Shown in pieces: positions 25,013 to 32,539 of a stretch of DNA of 64,000 bases; the first letter of the stretch is position 1, and every line of letters starts with the position of its first letter. The DNA lies in NCBI GenBank assembly GCA_902776435.1, contig CACYQB010000012.1, forward strand, positions 34,168-98,167. Direction: 5' to 3'. The DNA is from an uncultured Bacteroidales bacterium. Its GTDB lineage: Bacteria; Bacteroidota; Bacteroidia; Bacteroidales; Muribaculaceae. The translations under genes and the position numbers were made by a program. The notes beneath the pieces are model-generated. The model saw nothing but the letters and a program-made list of their open reading frames with translations, searched no databases and was not told the origin of the DNA.

Positions 25013-26050
25013 CTACGTTATACGGAAATCATGGTAAATTCGCCATGCATCTTTCACTTCTTCTATGTTGTGGCCATCCTGGAAGAACGACACTTCACAA
25101 CTCCCTTTGAAAGGCGCCCAGTTGCCACAGATGATTCCGTCATAAGCAATGATGGGCTTGAAGATGCCACTGTTGTTGTGGGCGTGGTGAGTGTGCTCAG
25201 TAGGGAGCACAATGTCACGGCTTTTGTAGGCGATGAGGTATTCGTCATAGGGAGGAATCAACAGGAATTTGCCTTTTCTGAATCCTCGTGTGCGACAATC
25301 GTTTGTCAAGTAGAATTCCCTACCCTTCCATTTCTCTAAATGTATGGTATTGCCCAAGAGCGCGATGCCTTTCCGACAGTCGCTCACGTTGAGTCCAGAC
25401 CACCAGACAAAATCCTCCAGCGTCGCGGGTTGGCGACTCTGAAAGTACTTGCGGGTGAAACGCATCAGGGCTTCGTCACGGTCCATGCTGGTCTCCGGCC
25501 CCACCTTCTCGGCAGCGAGCGCATAGGTTGCCTTCATCTCCATCAAATCACCGCTACAGAGGGTTCCCGAGAGTTCTGCCATGCGAATATGATAGGACAG
25601 GCGGTGTTCGTCCATCCGCAGGTCTTTAGCAGCCAGCGCATCGATAAAATCCTCCTTGGCAACACTGCCATGGTCAGCAGCCGTCTGGACGAGAATCTCC
25701 CTAACGTGCATCAGTTCTTCGTCCGGAATGGAAATCTTGTTGCTGTTCATCCACCCTTTGGTGACGGCGATAGCCTTTGACGAACACAGTTCTATCAGGG
25801 GCCAATAGTCTTCGGCCGACACCAACTGCCAGGTGCCTCGCATCAGGTGCAAACGGATAATCTTGCCGCTATCGAATGCCCGTTTGAAAGCCTTGGCCGA
25901 CGGTTTGCGTGTCCGCATCTCCACCGCCCAACGCATCATGCGATACTCCTGTGCCTGCATGGCTCCCATATAGGACACCACCTCGGCAGGACCACTAAAC
26001 TGAGGTGCAATCAGTTGCTGGTTAAGGAGTCTGATGGAAACAGGATTCAT
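25013..26050 (-). CDS. Winged-helix protein, AlkZ-like DNA glycosylase family
   Basis: About 345 residues from the Met at 26050 (MNPVSIRLLNQQLIAPQFSG); codons up to 26110 are open but run into the repeat element and read unlike the family. It has the family N-terminal block SYMGAMQAQEYRMMRWAVEM with Gln-Ala-Gln, corresponding to the QxQ motif used by AlkZ for interstrand-crosslink unhooking (YcaQ/AlkX has QxD). Then come RLHLMRGTWQLVSAEDYWPL and the later KFLLIPPYDEYLIAYKSRD. No signal peptide. Function as a glycosylase is inferred from family and motif. Repeat elements lie on both sides. Confidence 0.75.
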   Translation of the reverse strand: MNPVSIRLLNQQLIAPQFSGPAEVVSYMGAMQAQEYRMMRWAVEMRTRKPSAKAFKRAFDSGKIIRLHLMRGTWQLVSAEDYWPLIELCSSKAIAVTKGWMNSNKISIPDEELMHVREILVQTAADHGSVAKEDFIDALAAKDLRMDEHRLSYHIRMAELSGTLCSGDLMEMKATYALAAEKVGPETSMDRDEALMRFTRKYFQSRQPATLEDFVWWSGLNVSDCRKGIALLGNTIHLEKWKGREFYLTNDCRTRGFRKGKFLLIPPYDEYLIAYKSRDIVLPTEHTHHAHNNSGIFKPIIAYDGIICGNWAPFKGSCEVSFFQDGHNIEEVKDAWRIYHDFRIT

Positions 26051-26084
26051 TCTATCTACGTTATCTAATCTTAGAAGAGAAGTG

Positions 26085-26242
26085 GCTCTGTCATAATTTA
26101 TTTGTCGCAAATTGAATCGCGCTTCGCGCGAGAACCTTTAGCTCGGCGAAGCCAAATCAAACAACAATATTAATGAAATTCTGTTTAATTTCTCGGCCGC
26201 GAGGCCGATTAAAAAGACAGAGGCCTATTGTGACACAGCTTC
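26085..26242. repeat. CGGCC-hairpin repeat element, copy 2
   Basis: About 158 bases, same order as 24891-25010: GCTCTGTCATAAT end, AAATTGAATCGCGCTTCGCG, an extra segment of about 40 bases, TTTAATTTCTCGGCCGCGAG with GCCGATTAAA, and TATTGTGACACAGC. It ends at the base before the preA stop codon, again directly 3' of a minus-strand gene. Confidence 0.7.
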
Positions 26243-27718
26243 TTATTGCGATACCGATGATTTCTTCTTCACGCGTTTTGAGACACCGATTGCACCCGTC
26301 GGGCAGACAAGCCTGCAAAGGTGACATCCGACACATTTGGTGCCAACGAGATGAGGCAAACGGTCTTCACCGAAGTTAATCGCCTGGTGCCCGCCATCCA
26401 TGCAGGAGATGTAGCAGCGTCCACAACCGATGCACTTGTCGCGGTCAAAAATGGGATAAACAACGGTTTCTCGGTCCAATTCGTTGGGCCGCACAAAATT
26501 GGGCAGTTGTTCACCGACCAGATCGGCCAATTTCTTGATGCCACGTTGAGCCATATAATACTGCAATCCCAGTGTCAAGTCATCAATGATGCGATAACCA
26601 TATTGCATTACTGAAGTGCACACCTGCAGATTGCTGCAACCCAACTGGATAAACTCAAGTGCATCACGCCATGTCTCGATACCACCGATACCGCTGAGTC
26701 TCAGATTCTTCATCACAGGGTTCTGAGCCATCTCGAGGATAAAGCGCAAGGCGATGGGCTTGACAGCACGTCCTGACAGGCCCGAAACAGTCCATTTCCC
26801 TGACACCTCGGCCCGTTCATCCATGGTCACGCTCTTGATGGTGTTGATAGCACTGATGGCATCAGCGCCAGCAAAATAAGCGCCCATAGCGGGATTACTC
26901 ATGAGGGTGATGTTCGGTGTCATTTTAGGAATAACAGGGATGGAAACCGAGTGTTTGACATAGGCCGTATAGAACGTCACCAACTCCGAATCCTGGCCCA
27001 CATCGCTACCCATGCCTGCAATACGCATCTGCGGGCATGAGAAATTCAGTTCGACGGCATCCACACCTGCGGCCTCGGCCATCTTGGCCAATTCAATCCA
27101 CTGCTCTTCAGTAGCGCCCATAATGGAAGCCACAACGATTTTGCTGGGATAATTCTGCTTGAGGCGATGCAGGATTTCAAAATCAACTTCGGCAGGATTC
27201 TCGCTCAACTGCTCCATATTACGCAATGCGCTGAAGTCACCCTTGGAGCCCTCTCGGTGCACAACATCAAATCGCGGCGAAACCTCTCGGATGTCATCCA
27301 GGCAGATCGTTTTGTAGAACACTCCTGCCCAACCTGCTTCAAAGGCGCGAGCCACCATCTCATAGTTGGTGCATATCGACGAAGAAGCAAGGAAAAAAGG
27401 ATTCTCGCAATGCAAGCCGCAGAATTCTATTGCCAATGAGGGCAATTCATCGACTTGCGGTACTTTGTGCAGTTGTGCCACAATGTCCCTAATGCGCACG
27501 GGGCGATCGTAGTGTATACAAGCCTGCTCGGCTTTTTCCAAATCGTCAGCACTGCATCCGTCAATCCACTTGCTGGCGATAGCCTCGTTGCCAAAACGCA
27601 AGGCCCTCAGTGCCCGCGCGACATCATACTGTCCACAAGTCTTGCTGCATGGCGCATCATTACACAACAGACAACGTGCCACCTCTTCCTGAATGTTCAC
27701 TCGATTATTCTTCATCAT
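26243..27718 (-). CDS. preA: Dihydropyrimidine dehydrogenase-like PreA with an added N-terminal cysteine cluster
   Basis: About 491 residues from ATG ATG at 27718; an upstream in-frame GTG (27739) lies inside the -7 box and cannot be used. The core is a dihydroorotate-dehydrogenase-type FMN barrel with the active-site NFSCPQMR and the FMN strands SGIGGIETWRDALEF. The C-terminus has two [4Fe-4S] motifs (CIGCGRCYISC and CVGCHLCRLVCPTG). Unlike the roughly 411-residue E. coli PreA, it has about 80 extra N-terminal residues with CLLCNDAPCSKTCG, a motif normally in PreT/GltD. It would reduce uracil or thymine to the dihydro form. No preT gene adjoins it. Confidence 0.85.
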   Translation of the reverse strand: MMKNNRVNIQEEVARCLLCNDAPCSKTCGQYDVARALRALRFGNEAIASKWIDGCSADDLEKAEQACIHYDRPVRIRDIVAQLHKVPQVDELPSLAIEFCGLHCENPFFLASSSICTNYEMVARAFEAGWAGVFYKTICLDDIREVSPRFDVVHREGSKGDFSALRNMEQLSENPAEVDFEILHRLKQNYPSKIVVASIMGATEEQWIELAKMAEAAGVDAVELNFSCPQMRIAGMGSDVGQDSELVTFYTAYVKHSVSIPVIPKMTPNITLMSNPAMGAYFAGADAISAINTIKSVTMDERAEVSGKWTVSGLSGRAVKPIALRFILEMAQNPVMKNLRLSGIGGIETWRDALEFIQLGCSNLQVCTSVMQYGYRIIDDLTLGLQYYMAQRGIKKLADLVGEQLPNFVRPNELDRETVVYPIFDRDKCIGCGRCYISCMDGGHQAINFGEDRLPHLVGTKCVGCHLCRLVCPTGAIGVSKRVKKKSSVSQ

Positions 27719-27738
27719 ATTTATTAGAATTAGTTGCA

Positions 27739-27746
27739 CAAAGATA
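27739..27746 (-). promoter_or_regulatory. preA: Promoter (-7 box) of preA
   Basis: Minus-strand TATCTTTG, followed by TGC, lies 20 bases before the first ATG. The leader would be about 14 bases. Confidence 0.6.
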
Positions 27747-27924
27747 ATGCAATTTTCTCAATTTTATTTCTTTTTTGCTGATTTATTATGGCATTATATG
27801 AGAATCTTCCCGATAAAGCCTTCAATCGTCACTTTTAATGCGGTATATTCTTCCTTTCGGTTACTCGGTAATGGTTATTCCTTAAAAACCTACTGCATAA
27901 TGACCAATACTTAATATTTTTATA

Positions 27925-27932
27925 TAAATTTG
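27925..27932 (+). promoter_or_regulatory. Promoter (-7 box) of the Tat-exported reductase
   Basis: TAAATTTG followed by CA fits TAnnTTTG, 52 bases before the start codon, in A/T-rich DNA. The rest of the 27740-27984 gap shows no gene. Confidence 0.5.
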
Positions 27933-27984
27933 CATTCAGCATATTAAACTTCTAATAGGTCATAACATTTAAAACGATACGGAT

Positions 27985-29349
27985 ATGGGTAACAAGAATT
28001 CGGATATGAATCGTCGCAAGTTCCTCCAGAAATTGGGACTTGGTGCTGCCGTAATGGCGATGAATCCGCTGGATGTGTTGGCGGGAGAAACCCGCAAACC
28101 ACAAACCATCGAAAGCGGTAACGCTCAGAATCAGATGACCTATCGGGTGAAACATGGCTCGGGCGACAAAGTCTCGCTGTTGGGCTTCGGCATGATGCGC
28201 TTGCCCGATAATCAAGAGGATATCAACCGGCTCGTGGACTATGCCATCGCTCACGGTGTGAACTATTTTGATACTGCGCCCATGTACAAGGGCGGCAAGA
28301 GCGAGGCCATGACTGGAACAGCCTTGCACCGCCACCCGCGCGATAAGTATTTCGTGGCTACCAAGATGTCGAACCAGAAGGACGAAAGCCTCTGGCAGAT
28401 TGATGAAGCCCGCAAGATGTACGAGAAATCATTCCGCGAACTGCAGGTGGATTACATCGATTACTACCTGCTCCACAGTGTGGGCGGCGGTGGCATGGAT
28501 AACCTCAAAGCCCGATTCCTCGACAACGGCCTGCTCAAATTCCTGTTAAAGGAGCGCGAGGCCGGGCGCATCCGCCACTTGGGCTTCTCCTACCATGGCG
28601 ATGTCAGCGTGTTTGACTTCCTGCTCGACCACCAGGATGAATACCACTGGGACTTTGCCCAGATTCAGATGAACTATCTCGACTGGCGCCACGCCTCACT
28701 CAACAAGTCGGGTTGGAAACAGGACGCTGACGCCGAGTATCTCTATGACAAGATGGAAAAGAATGGCGTGCAGACCGTTGTCATGGAGCCCCTCCGTGGC
28801 GGTGCATTGGCACGCATCGACGATGAACTCAATCAGCGTCTCACAACCTTGCGTCCTAATGACACGCCCGCTTCTTGGGCTTTCAGGTGGGTAGGCTCCC
28901 ACCCCAATATCCTTACCACACTCAGCGGCATGAACCAGATGAGTCACTTGGAAGAGAACATCCGCACCTTCTCACCTCTCGAACCTTGCACCGAGGCCGA
29001 AAACAAGATTCTAGAAGAGGTTGCCGACGTGATGGCCGGTTTCCCCATCATTCCGTGTACCACCTGCCGCTACTGTATGCCTTGCCCCTATGGCGTAGAT
29101 ATCCCCGGCAATTTCGCCTATTATAACGAGGCTGTCGCCCAGAAGATACTCCCCCTGCCCGACAAACAAGCCTCCGACTACATGACCCGCAAGGATCAGT
29201 TTGCCGAAGGCCTGCGTAAGGCTTTGCCCGATGCATCGACATGGGCCACCCAGTGCACCGATTGCGAAACCTGCCTGAAGAAGTGTCCCCAGCAGATACG
29301 CATTCCCAACCAGATGGCCAGAATCGTCGAGACGCTAAGAAGAAGATAA
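27985..29349 (+). CDS. Tat-exported aldo/keto reductase with two [4Fe-4S] motifs
   Basis: 454 residues. A twin-arginine signal is clear (NRRKFLQKLGLGAAVMA, Arg10-Arg11). The AKR domain has Asp96 and Tyr101 (YFDTAPMY), Lys127 (ATKMS) and His164 (YYLLHS), so the tetrad is complete. The C-terminal part holds two cluster motifs, CTTCRYCMPCPYGVDIP and CTDCETCLKKCPQQIRIP. Tat export fits a protein that folds with its cofactors before transport. It probably couples a carbonyl or related reduction to an electron carrier; the substrate is unknown. The gene converges on the CDF gene with an 11-base gap and no visible terminator. Confidence 0.88.
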   Translation: MGNKNSDMNRRKFLQKLGLGAAVMAMNPLDVLAGETRKPQTIESGNAQNQMTYRVKHGSGDKVSLLGFGMMRLPDNQEDINRLVDYAIAHGVNYFDTAPMYKGGKSEAMTGTALHRHPRDKYFVATKMSNQKDESLWQIDEARKMYEKSFRELQVDYIDYYLLHSVGGGGMDNLKARFLDNGLLKFLLKEREAGRIRHLGFSYHGDVSVFDFLLDHQDEYHWDFAQIQMNYLDWRHASLNKSGWKQDADAEYLYDKMEKNGVQTVVMEPLRGGALARIDDELNQRLTTLRPNDTPASWAFRWVGSHPNILTTLSGMNQMSHLEENIRTFSPLEPCTEAENKILEEVADVMAGFPIIPCTTCRYCMPCPYGVDIPGNFAYYNEAVAQKILPLPDKQASDYMTRKDQFAEGLRKALPDASTWATQCTDCETCLKKCPQQIRIPNQMARIVETLRRR

Positions 29350-29360
29350 AATCGACTTCA

Positions 29361-30281
29361 TCATCTTTCGACCGATTGTGATGCGTCGGGGTTGATAGGC
29401 TCCATGTGAAGGGTAACGTGGGTTTCAGACCCGAAGCGCTGCTTGATAGCCCGCTCTATGGAGGTGGCACGTTCGTGCACCAAGGTGAGCGGCAGCGCAC
29501 CGTCCATGCGTACGTGAGCCTCGATGGCAATGCGGTTACCGATGCGCCGTGTCCTGAGGTTGTGAGGCTGGCTGACGTCAGGAAATGAGCATATAATATT
29601 TTCAATCTCCTGCTCAACATCGGCAGGGAGGGACGACTCAGTGAGTTCACCCATGCTGGAACGCAGCAGGGTGACAGCCACCTTGACGAGCATCAAGCCC
29701 ACGACAATCGACGCGATGGGGTCAAGCACCGTCCAGCGGTCCCCCAGCAAGATAGCACCACCGATACCAATGGCCGCACCTATCGATGACAGAGCGTCAC
29801 TGCGATGATGCCACGCATTAGCGACAAGGGCTTGGGAGTTGATATGTTTCCCATGCCTGACGGTGTATTGGTACAACAGTTCCTTGACCAATATCGACAA
29901 CAATGCAGCCCACAGCGCCAGTCGGCCTGGCGATTGGAGTTGCTCCCCATGGAACCAGTCCACGAGTTTACTTCCTCCACTCATCATGATGCCCGTGGCA
30001 GCAGCCACAAGTGCAAGTCCAACGATGAATGACGCCATGGTCTCATACTTGCCGTGGCCATAATCGTGGGACGCATCCTGCGGCTTGGCACTGATGTGTA
30101 CCAGTACCAACACTATCAGGTCGGTAGCGAAATCCGACAATGAGTGCACAGCATCGGCAATCATAGCCGAGCTGTGCCCCAAGATGCCGGCGACAAACTT
30201 GATGGCCATCAGCGCCGCATTAGCGACACTGCCCACAATCGTCACCTTATAGATTTCGCGTTCCCTTTTCATCTTATCCAT
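29361..30281 (-). CDS. Cation diffusion facilitator (CDF) metal transporter
   Basis: 306 residues, inner membrane, about six helices. The metal site of the transport pathway is visible in DAVHSLSDFATD (Asp43, His46, Asp50) and WHHRSD (His158, His159, Asp162). A cytosolic C-terminal domain (about 215-300; HNLRTRRIGNRIAIEAHVRM, THVTLHMEP) is the usual metal-sensing part. It exports divalent metal (Zn, Mn or Fe) in exchange for protons; the metal is not fixed by sequence. It lies 12 bases after a C10 protease gene on the same strand. Confidence 0.9.
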   Translation of the reverse strand: MDKMKREREIYKVTIVGSVANAALMAIKFVAGILGHSSAMIADAVHSLSDFATDLIVLVLVHISAKPQDASHDYGHGKYETMASFIVGLALVAAATGIMMSGGSKLVDWFHGEQLQSPGRLALWAALLSILVKELLYQYTVRHGKHINSQALVANAWHHRSDALSSIGAAIGIGGAILLGDRWTVLDPIASIVVGLMLVKVAVTLLRSSMGELTESSLPADVEQEIENIICSFPDVSQPHNLRTRRIGNRIAIEAHVRMDGALPLTLVHERATSIERAIKQRFGSETHVTLHMEPINPDASQSVER

Positions 30282-30293
30282 TCACACTTTTTC

Positions 30294-32354
30294 TTATTCC
30301 ACTCCACTCAGGAGAAGGTCAATCAAGGCCGTCACATCGGCAATGGTCACGCCACCCTGACCGTTAACGTCGGCACAGATGAGGCAAGCGTTATCATTGC
30401 CACCCAGCAGGTAGTCAATCAGAGCCGTCACATCGTTGATGGCAATCTTGCCGTCGTGGTTCACGTCGCCCACTCTATAGCCGTGCTCGGGCTGATCGGA
30501 CAAGGTGACAATTTCGGTATTGGACTTCTTGGTCGTTCCATCGGCAAAATGGGTAACAACCAGGAAACGGTAAGTTCCGCCCTCAGTGAGACCAGTAACC
30601 GTGTAATCAGTTGCAGTAATACCGGGGAATACAAGGCTGCCGTCAGTAAGGGTACCCTGTTCGATGGGATCACGGTCATCACCGGCAGTTACTACCACGT
30701 CATCGAGGTAAAAGCCCATATAGCGGCCCGTGCTGCCAAACGTCACCGTCGCGCCGTCCTCGACGTTCTCAAACACGACGACATACTCCTGTGCCATTCG
30801 GGACAGTTCAACCACCTGTTCAACGCCACCACAAGTCACATGAGCGGGACTGCTGGTGCTGCCTGAATAACGCGCCCTGAAGCGAACGGTAATCACGCCG
30901 TTGTCACCCGCATTCAGCGGCGGAGTAGTGAGCGAGCCCACATACTTCTGTCCGCCGACGATAAAGCAACCACCGGCACCCAGATAGACAAAACTGCCTG
31001 TCCAGCCCGGATTGTCGCAATAGTCACCCACCTTATTGGACGACAGGGCAGTCGTCACGTCAGTGTTCACGTCAATAGCGGCAAAGGTCTCATTAAGCAG
31101 CACCTGGTGTACCGAAGATTCATAAGGCTGTACATACAAGGTATAATCGGTCACATTCTCGCTGGCTGACAATTCGGTCCAGTCAGCAGTAAACGATGTA
31201 GAAGTCACATTTTTAGCCTCTTCCATTACCGCAGCAATCCTGTCATACAGATAGCCCGTCGGATAAACCTGATAAAGCATCTCTTGTTCACTGGAGAACA
31301 CATAGCTCAGATTAGTAAAGGCGTCAAGCACAAAGTAACCGTCGCCAGCGCCGCTATAGCCCCAGTTCACATGGTACATACCACCACCACAGCCATCAAC
31401 GACGAAACCGTGGCCCATATCCCTATCAGCATCAACGCCGCCGTACAGAATCGGGCAGCCGGCGGCCAACTGGGCCTCCATCATTTCGGCCCATTCCTCG
31501 GCAGAGTAGTCATCGCGGGACAACAGGGTTGCACCGGCATTGTAACCGAACAACTTCATGCCCTCCAACTCATCGTCACTGTAAGCGCCACTGGCAGAGG
31601 TACCATATCCCATGTGACTGGCCTGTCCGCAATAACGCATGAGCATGGCCACGGCATCTCTCTGTTGAGTTGTAGCGCTGGTCGTGTACTCGTCGAGCAT
31701 ATTGTCCCAATCCAGCACGCCACCAGGCAAAGCACCCACTGACATGCCGTTGACTTCTGACGTGTAGGCATCCATGGCAGGCACCTCGGCGGGGAATTTC
31801 CAGTAGTACATCACCTGGGCCATCGCCGTGGCGATACAGCCCGTGAGGCAATGCTGCGAGCCGACGGTCGGGCACTGGTTATAGAACGGTGAGCGCTGGT
31901 TCCACTTACAGGAAAGAAGCGGAGACACAGGCACCGAGGTCGAGCGCATGGAGTTCTTGCTCACGCGCATATCAGGATGCTCGCGCAGGAAGGACAGCTG
32001 ACGCTTGTACTGGTTCAACAGCCACTGCATGTTGCAAGGCATGGTTTTCATATTCAAGGCCTGAGAACCGTAGGCCAGCACATCGGTCGCACGGTCATCT
32101 CCAGCAACGATAACAAACGCGCTGCCATCCTCGGCATTAAACACATAGTAATCAGCCACGTTGCGGCCTGTCTGGGCCGTCTCTGTGTGGATGAGTTTCA
32201 ACGCTTGAGGGGATTTAGCATTTAAGGTACTGGAGTGTTGATTGAGAAACCGTAACGCCTTGTTTTGCGCATCACGGACATTAACGTCTCCAGCTGACAG
32301 ATTCATAGCCACAAGGGCACATAACATCAGTAAAAAAGGCTTCAAATAATTCAT
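30294..32354 (-). CDS. Exported C10 (streptopain-like) cysteine protease with C-terminal dockerin repeats
   Basis: 686 residues from Met at 32354 (MNYLKPFLLMLCALVAMNLS signal); a longer frame to 32498 crosses the promoter. A propeptide (about 22-100; VADYYVFNAEDGSAFVIVAG) is followed by the papain-like domain with Cys173 (TGCIATAMAQVMYYW) and His315 (GHGFVVDG, then YHVNWGYSGAGDGYF). After about 360 come an MAM/adhesin-like beta domain (TFAAIDVNTD ... YMGFYLDDVVVTAG), a short FnIII-like strand set (TDYTVTGLTEGGTYRFLVVT), and two dockerin-type repeats (GDVNHDGKIAINDVTALIDY; ADVNGQGGVTIADVTALIDL). It is likely a secreted protease acting on host or food proteins. Confidence 0.88.
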   Translation of the reverse strand: MNYLKPFLLMLCALVAMNLSAGDVNVRDAQNKALRFLNQHSSTLNAKSPQALKLIHTETAQTGRNVADYYVFNAEDGSAFVIVAGDDRATDVLAYGSQALNMKTMPCNMQWLLNQYKRQLSFLREHPDMRVSKNSMRSTSVPVSPLLSCKWNQRSPFYNQCPTVGSQHCLTGCIATAMAQVMYYWKFPAEVPAMDAYTSEVNGMSVGALPGGVLDWDNMLDEYTTSATTQQRDAVAMLMRYCGQASHMGYGTSASGAYSDDELEGMKLFGYNAGATLLSRDDYSAEEWAEMMEAQLAAGCPILYGGVDADRDMGHGFVVDGCGGGMYHVNWGYSGAGDGYFVLDAFTNLSYVFSSEQEMLYQVYPTGYLYDRIAAVMEEAKNVTSTSFTADWTELSASENVTDYTLYVQPYESSVHQVLLNETFAAIDVNTDVTTALSSNKVGDYCDNPGWTGSFVYLGAGGCFIVGGQKYVGSLTTPPLNAGDNGVITVRFRARYSGSTSSPAHVTCGGVEQVVELSRMAQEYVVVFENVEDGATVTFGSTGRYMGFYLDDVVVTAGDDRDPIEQGTLTDGSLVFPGITATDYTVTGLTEGGTYRFLVVTHFADGTTKKSNTEIVTLSDQPEHGYRVGDVNHDGKIAINDVTALIDYLLGGNDNACLICADVNGQGGVTIADVTALIDLLLSGVE

Positions 32355-32384
32355 AGATTTAAATGTAATTAAAAAATAAAAGCC

Positions 32385-32392
32385 CAAAAGTA
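32385..32392 (-). promoter_or_regulatory. Promoter (-7 box) of the first C10 protease
   Basis: Minus-strand TACTTTTG followed by GG, 30 bases before the start at 32354. The leader would be about 25 bases. Confidence 0.5.
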
Positions 32393-32486
32393 TGAATTCT
32401 TGATGATATAAGAGGTATCTCACACACAAAATTTCCCCTACGCCACCCAAAAACTGCAAATTCGGGTAATTCAGTAGGGGAGACTT

Positions 32487-32515
32487 TACCACCCTCATTC
32501 TTCATGAAGGTGGTA
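32487..32515 (-). terminator. Hairpin after the second C10 protease gene
   Basis: TACCACC and GGTGGTA pair (7 bp), then TCAT with ATGA inside a one-base mismatch, with a short loop; located 25 bases past the stop of the 32540-34666 gene. Confidence 0.55.
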
Positions 32516-32539
32516 TCTGGCTCCAACAGCATCACAACG

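Noticed and set aside
29361-32354. CDF transporter and C10 protease as a functional pair
   Set aside because: They are 12 bases apart on the same strand, but nothing in either protein ties metal export to the cysteine protease; shared transcription alone is not enough.
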